64,000 bases of DNA, from the NCBI GenBank assembly GCA_017640725.1, contig JAEPQB010000002.1, positions 310,001 to 374,000 on the forward strand, in the 5' to 3' direction. Every line of letters begins with the position of its first letter. Positions within the stretch are counted from its first letter, which is position 1. The DNA is from Kordiimonadaceae bacterium (GTDB lineage Bacteria > Pseudomonadota > Alphaproteobacteria > Sphingomonadales > Kordiimonadaceae). The notes beneath the pieces were generated by a model. It ran no database searches. It was not told the origin of the DNA and saw only the letters and a program-made list of their open reading frames with translations. This document shows positions 1 through 8,411 of this stretch, in pieces. A program made the position numbers and the translations under genes.

Positions 1-639
1 GTTTCTGCAGTAGATCACATCAAAGGATCCGAGCATCCCAAAACTGTCCAGCAGGTTGAATGGGCGATACTTCACCATATTCTTGATGTCGTCGTTGATG
101 CGCCAAACATCGCCTTCCTGTTTGAAGTATTTGATCAGCATCTGAATAGGGAGGCCGCGCTGAACTTCGAATTGGCTATAAGCGCCAGCCTTAGCTTTTT
201 CGAGCACCTGCGTGCAAATATCGGTGCCAACAATCTCGATGTTCCAATTCTGCCATTTGGCCCATTGCTCTTTCAACAAAATGGCGAGCGAATAAGGCTC
301 CTGCCCTGTTGAGGCCGCAGCACACCAAATGCGCAAGCGTTTGGTCGTCCGCGCTTTTTCCATGGCTGGCAACACATGGTTTTTGAAAATATCGAACGGC
401 GTATTGTCACGGAAGAAGAACGACTCGTTAGTGGTCATTGCTTCGGTCACATCCTTGATGAGACTGTCGTCACGGCTGGTACGCAACTTCATGACAAGTG
501 CATCAAGCGTGTCCAGTCCACGTTTGCGTGCCAAGGGTGTCAGCCTGCTTTCAAGCAAGTACACCTTGTCTGGCGTCAGCATCAGGCCGGATTTGTCTTT
601 CAGCAAGCCGGCGAGGAATTCAAAGTCCTGATTTTTCAC
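1..639 (-). CDS. cheR: Chemotaxis protein methyltransferase CheR (3' end outside the window)
   Basis: CheR uses S-adenosylmethionine to methylate glutamates of chemoreceptors, the writing arm of adaptation, opposed by CheB. Reverse translation gives 213 residues without a stop before the window edge; the family is about 270-290 residues, so roughly the last quarter is missing. Visible features are the N-terminal helical domain, the TTNESFFFRD motif (about 68-77), the SAM-binding motif with ASTGQEPYSLA (about 112-122), and the FDVIYCRN strand at the edge. The start is GTG at 639, behind a strong AAGGAGGGAT ribosome site. GTG overlaps the TGA of cheB by 4 bases (GTGA), so the two are probably translationally coupled. 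It is the last visible gene of the cheAWYBR operon. Confidence 0.93.
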   Translation of the reverse strand, partial: MKNQDFEFLAGLLKDKSGLMLTPDKVYLLESRLTPLARKRGLDTLDALVMKLRTSRDDSLIKDVTEAMTTNESFFFRDNTPFDIFKNHVLPAMEKARTTKRLRIWCAAASTGQEPYSLAILLKEQWAKWQNWNIEIVGTDICTQVLEKAKAGAYSQFEVQRGLPIQMLIKYFKQEGDVWRINDDIKNMVKYRPFNLLDSFGMLGSFDVIYCRN

Positions 640-1910
640 CCTATCCCTCCTTCAAGCCGCCTGCTGGCCGCTGCGCCAATCTCAGCGATTGGCAATACTT
701 CAGTACAAAGACCCGCGGTTGCGACCGCGCCTGGCATACCCCACACCACTGACGAAGCTTCATCCTGCGCCAGCAGGGTGGCTCCTTCACGGGTAATGTC
801 GCGCGCCCCTTTCAAACCGTCATGCCCCATGCCCGTGAGGATGACTGCTAGGATGCGCTCGCCAAATATTTTTACAGCGCTGCGGAACAAAGGGTCCACG
901 GCTGGACGACAAAAATTCTCAGGTGGGTCATCTGTCAACCGCACCAGGTTTTTGGCGTCTTTTGTTTCAATTTCCATGTGTTTTCCGCCCGGTGCGATGT
1001 AAATTTCACCAGGTTTAAGCTCCATGCCATGCTTGCCTTCCTGTGCTTTCCAGCCTGTTGACTGACTGAGGTGGTCAGCAAGAATGGCGGTGAAAGTGGC
1101 AGGCATATGCTGCGTGATCAAAATCGGCACATCGGGTGCTTTTTTAAAACCCGCAAAAAACTTCATCAGGGCTTGAGGCCCCCCGGTCGAGGAGCCTATC
1201 AACAGCACCTTCGGTTTGCGCATTGAGCCCTGGCGCAGCGTAATTGGTTTGCCGTCCGATGACACCGTCGTAGCAGCACCCACTGATGGCGTTGCCGGAC
1301 GGACGCTGGCTGTCGCAGCAGTTGGCCGCGGACGGGCTGCGCTGACAAAACCTGCGCTTGCTTGCGGACGCGTGGGGCGCGCAAAACCAGTCTGGCTCGC
1401 CACCGGCTTGCCGCTCGCAGAAACACCATCAGGCAAGTCAACGCCCAGTTTCTTGCGACGCCGAGAAGCCCACGCTTTGACTTTTTCAACAAGCTCGTGA
1501 CGGAAATCGATGTTTGCATTCACAGAGCGCGCGGTTTCCGGCTTCGGCACATAGTCCACCGCGCCCATTTGCAATGCACGCAAACTTATCTCTGCGTTTT
1601 TGCGTGTCAGGGTAGACGCCATCACCACCTGAAGATCAGGCTGTTGGTTCAGCATCTTGGGCAACGCTGTCATGCCATCCATCACAGGCATTTCAATATC
1701 GAGGACGACCGCTTCAATATCGTGCTGCTCTATCTGCCGTAGCGCAACTGAACCATTATTAGCCGTTGTGACAACATCAATGTTGGCATCTTCCGACAAA
1801 TATCGGCACAGGAATCCACGGATGATGGCGCTGTCATCAACAACCATCACTCTAAAAGGTCCGTTTTTCTTTCCTGATGCTTGTTCAGGATTTGAAACAG
1901 CAGAATTCAC
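636..1910 (-). CDS. cheB: Protein-glutamate methylesterase/deamidase CheB
   Basis: CheB removes receptor methyl esters (and deamidates glutamine) when phosphorylated by CheA. The 424-residue product has an N-terminal receiver domain (about 19-135) with the VVDD acidic pair and phospho-acceptor Asp71 in LDIEMP, then a long Ala/Pro/Arg linker (about 155-230). The C-terminal methylesterase domain follows, with GSSTGG (catalytic Ser about 241), TQHMP (His about 268) and LTGMGHDG (catalytic Asp). The length fits alphaproteobacterial CheB with its extended linker. Translation begins at GTG, 18 bases after the cheY stop; the ribosome site is weak, so coupling to cheY is likely. Confidence 0.95.
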   Translation of the reverse strand: MNSAVSNPEQASGKKNGPFRVMVVDDSAIIRGFLCRYLSEDANIDVVTTANNGSVALRQIEQHDIEAVVLDIEMPVMDGMTALPKMLNQQPDLQVVMASTLTRKNAEISLRALQMGAVDYVPKPETARSVNANIDFRHELVEKVKAWASRRRKKLGVDLPDGVSASGKPVASQTGFARPTRPQASAGFVSAARPRPTAATASVRPATPSVGAATTVSSDGKPITLRQGSMRKPKVLLIGSSTGGPQALMKFFAGFKKAPDVPILITQHMPATFTAILADHLSQSTGWKAQEGKHGMELKPGEIYIAPGGKHMEIETKDAKNLVRLTDDPPENFCRPAVDPLFRSAVKIFGERILAVILTGMGHDGLKGARDITREGATLLAQDEASSVVWGMPGAVATAGLCTEVLPIAEIGAAASRRLEGGIG

Positions 1911-1928
1911 TCTGAAAGTCCCGCAATA

Positions 1929-2294
1929 CTAGATGAGGCCAACTTGGGTAAATTTGGCTTCGATAATCTCTCTGTCGAAAGGCTTCATGATGTACTCATT
2001 GGCACCCGCTTCAATCGCGGTGCGAATGTGTGACATGTCATTTTCAGTGGTACAGAACACCACTACCGGCTGCTCAATACCATCTTTGGCACGAATGGCC
2101 TTGAGAAACTCAAGACCATCCATAACCGGCATGTTCCAGTCCAGCAGAACAACATCAGGAAGGTTGCGATCGCAAGCGTCCAAAGCGTCCTGCCCATCAA
2201 CAGCCTCTTCAATTTCGAAGTTGAGTTCTTCGAGGATACGTCTGGCGACCTTTCGGATCACCTTCGAATCATCAACGACAAGGCATAGTTTCAT
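1929..2294 (-). CDS. cheY: CheY-type single-domain response regulator
   Basis: This 121-residue stand-alone receiver domain is expected to accept phosphate from CheA and act at the flagellar motor. All diagnostic residues are present: Asp8/Asp9 (VVDD), phospho-acceptor Asp52 (LLDWNMP), Thr82/Thr83 and Lys104 (MKP). There is no output domain. A GGGAG ribosome site precedes the ATG. It lies between cheW (56-base gap) and cheB (18-base gap) in the che operon, which supports a chemotaxis role. A phosphate-sink role, known for some alphaproteobacterial CheY paralogues, cannot be excluded. Confidence 0.92.
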   Translation of the reverse strand: MKLCLVVDDSKVIRKVARRILEELNFEIEEAVDGQDALDACDRNLPDVVLLDWNMPVMDGLEFLKAIRAKDGIEQPVVVFCTTENDMSHIRTAIEAGANEYIMKPFDREIIEAKFTQVGLI

Positions 2295-2350
2295 TTGCGA
2301 TTAACTCCCTACCCGCCCAGAGGCATGATTTTTATTCTTATAGTGTATTT

Positions 2351-2836
2351 CTAAGCCGCTTTGCCATTGCTTTCGAACGCGAGCAAGCGATCCACGTCTA
2401 AAATCGGCAGCAGTTGCTCCTTCAGCCGGTAAATTCCCATGCTGACTTCGCGCCAACGAGGGTCCAACGTTACCGGGTTTTTCTCGAAATCTGCGTCGTC
2501 CAACGACAGAACCTCGCCCACCTTGTCGATTTGAAGGCTATAAGGCTCCTCGTTATGCTCGACAACGACGGACATGCTTGATTTTCCCTCTTCAAGTGGG
2601 GGCAAGCCCAAACGACGGCGCAGGTCAATTGCGGTTACGATGCGGCCGCGCAGATTAAGAACGCCGGCTACCCAATCTTGGGCACGCGGGATCATTGTGA
2701 TCTGCTGCGCGTTCAGCACGTCATGCACAGCCAGTACTGGAATTCCCACAATCTGACCGTCCAGCATGACAGTTACAAAATCCTGTGACCCTGTTGCCAC
2801 CAGGCTCAGGTCATCGCGAACTACGATATCGTTCAT
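2351..2836 (-). CDS. cheW: Chemotaxis coupling protein CheW
   Basis: CheW is the adaptor that links chemoreceptors to CheA in the signalling array. The 161-residue product is a single CheW/SH3-like domain, with the typical strand FVTVMLDGQIVGIPV, then VAGVLNLRGRIVTAIDLRRRLGLP and a C-terminal LPILDVDRLL. Its ATG overlaps the cheA TGA by 4 bases (ATGA), consistent with stoichiometric co-translation with the kinase. Nothing in the sequence is unusual. Confidence 0.94.
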   Translation of the reverse strand: MNDIVVRDDLSLVATGSQDFVTVMLDGQIVGIPVLAVHDVLNAQQITMIPRAQDWVAGVLNLRGRIVTAIDLRRRLGLPPLEEGKSSMSVVVEHNEEPYSLQIDKVGEVLSLDDADFEKNPVTLDPRWREVSMGIYRLKEQLLPILDVDRLLAFESNGKAA

Positions 2837-5800
2837 GCCGCGTCTCCTTTGATTTTAAACTGCTGAACAAGACTGCGCAGCAATGTGTCTTTGTCGAACT
2901 TCGCAACATAGTCGTCGAACCCGGCTTCGAACCCGCGGTTGACATCTCTCTCACTGGAGAGGGCAGACAAGGCAACAAGCCGCATGCCGCTCCAATCATC
3001 ATTGGCACGAACCGCCTGGGCAAACTCATAGCCAGACATGTCAGGCATTTCGATGTCCGAGATTGCAAGATCGAATGTCTCGCCGTCTTCCAACAGATCA
3101 AGCGCCGCCTGGGCATTATTGACTGCAGTCACATTGTAGCCGGCGACAGTCAGTATCGGCTTCAACATGTTGCGGAAGAAGTCGCTGTCATCAACAACCA
3201 GAACACGCTCAGAGCTGCGCGATACCGTTGTGTCTTCGCTCATATCCCTGCTTGCAAGCCAGTCAGGGAACGCGAGACCAAGGAAGTATGTGACGTCAAT
3301 AACCTCTGACGCTTTCTCATTGATCACCGCAGAGCCAATGACACCAGGTTTGTCGGACGCGAGCTTGATGTCCATTTCGTCTTCAACAATGTCGAGGATT
3401 TCATCAACTGCAAGCCCCATTGTGAACTGACGGTCTGTGAACACCAGTACCGGTTGGTTGCCGCTCTCGCGCAAGCTCATCGCTGGGTCGGCGAGCACCA
3501 GTGGCATCAACGCGCCGCGATATTGAACCATGAGGCGGCCGTCTGAGGTTTCTACGCTGCTGATATCAATTTCTTCCAGACGCGCAACCAAAGAGAGTGG
3601 AACAGCCCTTGGGTGTTCTTGGCCAGCCCGGAACACCAGCATGCTTTCTTTGTCGCTTGAAGCAGCGCGGCGCACCAGTTCCTGATCGTCCTCTTCGTCC
3701 GCTGCGTCGCTGACACCCTGGCTGGCAAGTGCAGCAATACCGTTTGGATCGAGGATCATGATCACACTGCCATCACCAAGAATGGTGTTGCCTGAATAGA
3801 TGTCCAAATCCTTCAGAATTGGCGCAACTGGCTTGACGACAATCTCTTCCGTGTCAAATACCTGATCGACCACAATACCAAAGGTGAAGGCACCAACCTG
3901 GCTGACGACGATAAAGTCATCGCCTTCACTTTCAGCGGCTTCTTCATTTTTTTCGAAGCCGAGGACTTCGTTCAAATACACAAGAGGCAGCAGTCGGTTT
4001 CTGAGGCGAAGCACCGGCGTGTCGTTAATCATTTCAATCTTGTGATCGCTGTCACCCGCTTTTTCAGCGCTTGTGGCGCGCACGAGTTCAAGAACGCTAA
4101 TTTGTGGAATTGCGTAGCGCTCTTCCTGGGCTTTCACAATCAGGCCCGCAACGATTGCCAGCGTAAGCGGGATTTTAATAGAGAAGTTACTGCCCTTGCC
4201 CACAGTGGACACCATATCGATGGTGCCGCCAATTTTTTCAATATTGGACCGCACCACATCCATGCCGACGCCACGACCGGAAACGCTTGTTACCTGCTCG
4301 GCTGTCGAGAAACCCGGGTGGAAAATGAACTTCTGGATCTGCGCTTCAGACATGCTCGCAAGCTCGCCCTCTGTCGCCAGACCCTTCTCGATAATTTTCT
4401 TCGAAAGTTTGTCAGGGTTAATGCCACGACCATCGTCTTTGATTTCGATGATGATGTGACCACCTTCATGGTAGGCGTTGAGTACAATTGTACCCATTTC
4501 CGGCTTGCCAACTGCAATCCGCTCTGCCGGGCTTTCGATGCCGTGGTCTGCAGAGTTACGCACCATGTGTGTGAGTGGGTCTTTAATGAGTTCAAGAACC
4601 TGACGGTCCAGTTCGGTGTCAGCACCCAACATTTCAAGCTCGATCTTTTTATCGAGTTCAACCGTAAGGTCCCGCACAATCCGTGGCAGCTTCGCCCATG
4701 CATTGCCGATAGGCTGCATGCGCGTTTTCATCACATTTTCCTGCAGCTCTGTCGTGCATTGGCTCAGGCGTTGCAGTGGCACACCCAGCTCGGAATTGTC
4801 CATGTTTCGGGTGATCTGCAGGAGTTGGTTCCGTGTCAACACCAGTTCAGACACCATATTCATAAGGTCTTCCAACAGATCCACGTTTACACGAATGGAC
4901 TGGGTTGACTTACGAGGCTCTTTAGAGGCCGCCGCTTGCTGTTCGCCAGGCTTCGCGCGACCTCCAGCTGCTGCTTTAGGTTGGGCCACTTCTTTCGAAG
5001 CGTTGATAACCGCCTCACGAACCAGTTCGAACATCATGACCGCTTCATCGGCTGAGTCTGCATCAACATGACATTCAACCAAAACAGCTTTCACTGTTTC
5101 CAGCATGGCATCAAATTGAGCTTCGCCAAATCCAGCGACGGTAACGAGCTGACGACCAACCGCATCAGCGGCATCCATGTCATCTTTGAACATCGCAAGC
5201 ATCAAGCCCATGAACTTGCCCTTGCGCTGATCTTGACTGGTGCCTTCGAAGAACTTGCCAAGCTTGCTGTCATTTTCAACACGCTGGCTGATCAAATGTG
5301 CGGCAACTGCAATGGTGTCTTCCCCGCCCACGCGGTCAAAGAGGCTTGCATCAGCGTCTTTGTCTGATGCCTCGGCTGTGGAAGACTCGCTGGCTTCACC
5401 GCCATCACCAGGACCAGGTGCGTTTGCGAACGCTGCCTCAAGCTCTTCAAGCGAGACTTCGCCTGGCTTCAGGGCGCGGCCCAGTGTTGTATCAATAATT
5501 TCGCCATCAACGGTATCGGGTTCAGGGTCAGGTTCGGCGGCTGCCGCTTCCCCACCTTCCGCGATCGCGTCCAGTCGGCCAATTAGTTCGCTGTCATCGC
5601 CCTCAGGTTCTTCTTCTGTTGCTTCAAGACCAGCCAGAATTTCCTTAATGCGATCGAGGCTCTCCAAGATCACGGTAACTGCGTTTTCGGATACCTGCAG
5701 TTCACCATCCCGAAACTTGCCCAACACGTTTTCAGAAGCGTGTGCAACTGATTCAAGCCGTGGTAATCCGAGGAATCCGCATGTTCCTTTAATGGTGTGC

Positions 5801-5928
5801 ACCAGGCGGAAGATGTTATCGAGAACCTCTTTGTTGTTCGGGTCCTGCTCCAGCTTCACCAGCTCAACGTCAACAACGTCAATGCTTTCGCCTGTTTCGG
5901 TCAGAAACTCATTTAAAAGATCGTCCAT
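2833..5928 (-). CDS. cheA: Chemotaxis hybrid histidine kinase CheA with duplicated P5 domain, C-terminal receiver and an inserted truncated-globin-like domain
   Basis: The central chemotaxis kinase, 1031 residues from the ATG at 5928 (ribosome site GGGAAG; an in-frame GTG two codons upstream is less well placed). Domains in order: HPt/P1 with phospho-His44 (LVHTIKG); an acidic Ala/Pro/Glu linker; a segment at about 194-312 resembling truncated haemoglobins (SLFDRVGGE, then RVENDSKLGKFFEG); the P3 dimerisation helices (about 345-405); the P4 ATPase with N box HMVRNSADHGIE and GRGVGMDVV; a first CheW-like P5; a second CheW-like domain (about 775-900); and a C-terminal receiver with VVDDSDFF and ISDIEMP. 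Ordinary CheA proteins are about 650-750 residues. The globin-like part sits where a P2 domain would be. The operon continues into cheW with an ATGA overlap. Confidence 0.95.
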   Translation of the reverse strand: MDDLLNEFLTETGESIDVVDVELVKLEQDPNNKEVLDNIFRLVHTIKGTCGFLGLPRLESVAHASENVLGKFRDGELQVSENAVTVILESLDRIKEILAGLEATEEEPEGDDSELIGRLDAIAEGGEAAAAEPDPEPDTVDGEIIDTTLGRALKPGEVSLEELEAAFANAPGPGDGGEASESSTAEASDKDADASLFDRVGGEDTIAVAAHLISQRVENDSKLGKFFEGTSQDQRKGKFMGLMLAMFKDDMDAADAVGRQLVTVAGFGEAQFDAMLETVKAVLVECHVDADSADEAVMMFELVREAVINASKEVAQPKAAAGGRAKPGEQQAAASKEPRKSTQSIRVNVDLLEDLMNMVSELVLTRNQLLQITRNMDNSELGVPLQRLSQCTTELQENVMKTRMQPIGNAWAKLPRIVRDLTVELDKKIELEMLGADTELDRQVLELIKDPLTHMVRNSADHGIESPAERIAVGKPEMGTIVLNAYHEGGHIIIEIKDDGRGINPDKLSKKIIEKGLATEGELASMSEAQIQKFIFHPGFSTAEQVTSVSGRGVGMDVVRSNIEKIGGTIDMVSTVGKGSNFSIKIPLTLAIVAGLIVKAQEERYAIPQISVLELVRATSAEKAGDSDHKIEMINDTPVLRLRNRLLPLVYLNEVLGFEKNEEAAESEGDDFIVVSQVGAFTFGIVVDQVFDTEEIVVKPVAPILKDLDIYSGNTILGDGSVIMILDPNGIAALASQGVSDAADEEDDQELVRRAASSDKESMLVFRAGQEHPRAVPLSLVARLEEIDISSVETSDGRLMVQYRGALMPLVLADPAMSLRESGNQPVLVFTDRQFTMGLAVDEILDIVEDEMDIKLASDKPGVIGSAVINEKASEVIDVTYFLGLAFPDWLASRDMSEDTTVSRSSERVLVVDDSDFFRNMLKPILTVAGYNVTAVNNAQAALDLLEDGETFDLAISDIEMPDMSGYEFAQAVRANDDWSGMRLVALSALSSERDVNRGFEAGFDDYVAKFDKDTLLRSLVQQFKIKGDAA

Positions 5929-6013
5929 GGCCACTTCCCGGCGTTTCTGCGCCTATCATTTTGTTCAAATGTCCCCAACACCTTTGGTGCTGATGCCACC
6001 TTCGGGGAAAAGA

Positions 6014-6029
6014 GTTAAAATCGTGTAAA
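6014..6029 (-). promoter_or_regulatory. Possible CtrA-like box upstream of cheA
   Basis: Read on the minus strand this is TTTA-N7-TTAAC, one mismatch from the alphaproteobacterial CtrA consensus TTAA-N7-TTAAC. It lies about 90 bases upstream of the cheA start in the 172-base gap between chpT and cheA. CtrA commonly controls motility genes in this class and ChpT is the CtrA phosphotransferase, so the position is suggestive. A single imperfect match in AT-rich DNA is weak evidence. Confidence 0.25.
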
Positions 6030-6100
6030 ACTTTTCCGATTAATTTTCGGAATAGAGAATGGACGTAAAAACTTTCCTAACGCGGAAAAATAATTAGAGG

Positions 6101-6742
6101 TCAGGCATTTGCCTTGAATGTTGCCGAAAGGCTGATGGCGTTATCTTCGTGCGCTTTTATGGTTACCATGCCACCAAGTTCCTTGGCGACCATGCTTGCC
6201 AAATGCGCGGGCGCAGAGCGCGGCTCCAGGTCTGCCTCTTTCACGCCACCCTCAAGGGCAGCACGAATATCCTCGCCAAAAATAACCCGTTCACCACTGG
6301 CCTCGATGGTAATTGCAACCATGTCATTTGCGGTTTCGGCGTAATTCACTTTCAGCGTGCCACCTCGTACCAGAGTTTCGGCGGTTACCAGGCAAAGGTT
6401 CAGCAAAAGCTTAACGCCGCCCTTTGAAAGTTCTGCCACCGAAACATTCCAGTCGAGTTCAACACGACTGCCCGCCAAAAATGCGCGCAGGGACTTTTCT
6501 GCCTCCCGCGTATCCAAATGAGCAGAAAATCCACCGGCAGCACCAAATGCCAAGCGGAAAAACTGAAGTTTGTTACTGGTTTGTTCGGTCGACTTTTCTA
6601 TCAAGTCAAAAACGGCTTCGCGCATGCTATCGTCCTGTTCGCCAGACAAAAGCTCAAGCCCGTTATTGATGGCCCCAACAGGGCTGACCAAATCGTGGCA
6701 AAGCCGCGAACACAAAAGTGCTGCAAAATCCAGTTTCGACAT
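6101..6742 (-). CDS. chpT: Histidine phosphotransferase ChpT (DUF2328 family)
   Basis: ChpT relays phosphate from the hybrid kinase CckA to CtrA and CpdR in alphaproteobacteria. The 213-residue product has the family's dimerisation helix with phospho-accepting His in LCSRLCHDLVSPVGAI. A degenerate, ATPase-like C-terminal domain without intact nucleotide-binding motifs follows. The start is ATG 6742 behind GGAGGGA; an upstream in-frame start at 6805 lacks such a site. It is upstream of cheA in the same direction, separated by 172 bases that may hold a separate che promoter. The neighbourhood suggests ChpT-CtrA control of chemotaxis or exchange with the large CheA; both are inference. Confidence 0.88.
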   Translation of the reverse strand: MSKLDFAALLCSRLCHDLVSPVGAINNGLELLSGEQDDSMREAVFDLIEKSTEQTSNKLQFFRLAFGAAGGFSAHLDTREAEKSLRAFLAGSRVELDWNVSVAELSKGGVKLLLNLCLVTAETLVRGGTLKVNYAETANDMVAITIEASGERVIFGEDIRAALEGGVKEADLEPRSAPAHLASMVAKELGGMVTIKAHEDNAISLSATFKANA

Positions 6743-6928
6743 GATTCTTCCCTCCAACCGACCGTATGCAATAGACTGGGCGGGAATATCTCCCTCTAAA
6801 CCCACTAAATCGCAGTGTTTTGCATATTTTTGCGAGAATTTTCTGTCTAGGCAACCGCTTTTATGGTTAACAATCAGGCCGAGCCCTTTTCCGGGCTTAC
6901 TTTCATCTAAAATAACAGAGAATTGACC

Positions 6929-7762
6929 ATGCCTGACACGTCACCTGACACATTGAATTCCATGACACCTGCTTTGCTGCAAACCATGTTGGATGCTGGC
7001 AAAGTTGTGATGGAGGTATTTGACACAGATTTTGATGTGTTTGGCAAAGACGACAAGTCTCCTGTTACAGAAGCCGACCGTCGCGGCGAGGTCGTGATAG
7101 AAGCAGCGCTCAAGGAGATCGCGCCGAATATCCCTATCGTTGGCGAAGAAGCCAAATCCGAAGGCCACTGCCCAGACATTTCAGGTGGTGTATTCTGGCT
7201 TGTGGACCCGCTGGATGGCACAAAAGAGTTTATCAAGCGTGGGGCCGACTTCACTGTAAATATCGGCCTGATCAAAGATGGTGCGCCGATCGCAGGCTTT
7301 GTGCTGGCTCCTGCCCTTAAAAAAATGTACTGGGGCATCAAGGGTGTCGGTGCCTGGATTGCGGATGTGGACGGCAATGACCTCGCAAACAAGCAAGAGA
7401 TCAGCGCCCGGTCAGCAGACCCGGACAATCTGGTGATTGTGGCAAGCAAGTCCCACCGGTCGCCCGAGCTGGAGGCATGGCTATCACATTTCCCAACTGC
7501 CGAGCATGTCTCTATCGGTTCCAGCCTTAAACTGTGCCTGATCGCAACCGGCGAAGCAGATTTATACCCACGCCTTGGCCCCACGTGCGAGTGGGACACC
7601 GCCGCAGCCCATGCTGTGTTGGTTGCCGCGGGCGGAACCGTCGAGGTTAACGGTGGTGCGCCGCTTTCCTACGCTAAAGATCTCAAAACGTTCCTGAACC
7701 CGTGGTTTTTGTGCCGTGCGGACGAGAGCTTTGCCGTACCTGCAATTGGTGAACCCGCCTAA
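6929..7762 (+). CDS. cysQ: 3'(2'),5'-bisphosphate nucleotidase CysQ
   Basis: CysQ hydrolyses 3'-phosphoadenosine 5'-phosphate (and PAPS) to AMP, clearing a by-product of sulfate assimilation, in the inositol-monophosphatase superfamily. The 277-residue protein has the three metal-site motifs: GEE (72-74), DPLDGTKEF (93-101) and CEWDTAAAHA (around 220-229). The DGTKEF variant is typical of CysQ rather than of SuhB-type enzymes. ATG 6929 is preferred (AGAG ribosome site 8 bases upstream) over a TTG two codons earlier. It is transcribed divergently from chpT across a 186-base gap. Confidence 0.93.
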   Translation: MPDTSPDTLNSMTPALLQTMLDAGKVVMEVFDTDFDVFGKDDKSPVTEADRRGEVVIEAALKEIAPNIPIVGEEAKSEGHCPDISGGVFWLVDPLDGTKEFIKRGADFTVNIGLIKDGAPIAGFVLAPALKKMYWGIKGVGAWIADVDGNDLANKQEISARSADPDNLVIVASKSHRSPELEAWLSHFPTAEHVSIGSSLKLCLIATGEADLYPRLGPTCEWDTAAAHAVLVAAGGTVEVNGGAPLSYAKDLKTFLNPWFLCRADESFAVPAIGEPA

Positions 7763-7843
7763 ACACAAGTTTTCCACATCCTCGTTGATCGAACGGCCAC
7801 ATTGCGTATCATACCTGTGGGCCAAATCATTGAGGAACCATAG

Positions 7844-8407
7844 ATGGAATTGCTGGCTTTCAGTATTGCAGCCTTTGTTGGGCTGCATCTCATTCCCTAT
7901 TTCGCCAAAAGCCTGCGAGCGGGATTGCAGGCAAAAATCGGTGCGGGTCCCTATAAGGGACTGTTCGCACTTCTGGTCGCGACGTCACTGGCCGGCATTA
8001 TTTTTGGCTGGATGGCGAGTGAGCCGAATTTCGTTTACGCGCCACCCTCTTGGGGCATGCATGCAATGCCGCTGTTTGCGCTGGCCGGATTTGTACTTTT
8101 CTTCGCCAGCAACGCCCCTACCAACATCAAACGCCGTATCCGCCACCCACAGATGACCGGCGTCTTCCTTTGGTCTGTTGGTCATATGCTGGCAAACGGC
8201 GAAGATCGCTCGCTGCTATTGTTCGGTAGTTTTGCGGTCTGGTCGGTTCTCGCCATTTTGGGGGCAAACGCACGGGACGGAGTGTGGATTAAGCCCGACA
8301 AGCAGCCCTTCATCAAGGATGTGGTTACCGTTTTGATTGGCATAATAGCTTTCACCGCCTTCATGTATTTTCATGAAGCCATCATTGGTGTTCGCGCCTA
8401 TCCTTAA
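7844..8407 (+). CDS. NnrU-family integral membrane protein
   Basis: A 187-residue membrane protein with about five or six hydrophobic helices and the family signature of His/Gly-rich helices (IAAFVGLHLIPYF, IRHPQMTGVFLWSVGHMLANG). NnrU proteins were first named from a nitrite/nitric-oxide regulon and are related to plant 15-cis-zeta-carotene isomerase. The exact role in bacteria without denitrification is unknown, and no nitrogen-oxide genes are nearby. It follows cysQ in the same direction after 81 bases and ends 4 bases from the convergent tolB stop. Confidence 0.85.
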   Translation: MELLAFSIAAFVGLHLIPYFAKSLRAGLQAKIGAGPYKGLFALLVATSLAGIIFGWMASEPNFVYAPPSWGMHAMPLFALAGFVLFFASNAPTNIKRRIRHPQMTGVFLWSVGHMLANGEDRSLLLFGSFAVWSVLAILGANARDGVWIKPDKQPFIKDVVTVLIGIIAFTAFMYFHEAIIGVRAYP

Positions 8408-8411
8408 CCCA

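Noticed and set aside
4042-4908. Long plus-strand open frame (288 codons) antisense to cheA
   Set aside because: It lies wholly within the well-supported cheA kinase domain on the other strand, and the translation is Cys/His-rich without domain features, as expected of a GC-driven shadow frame.
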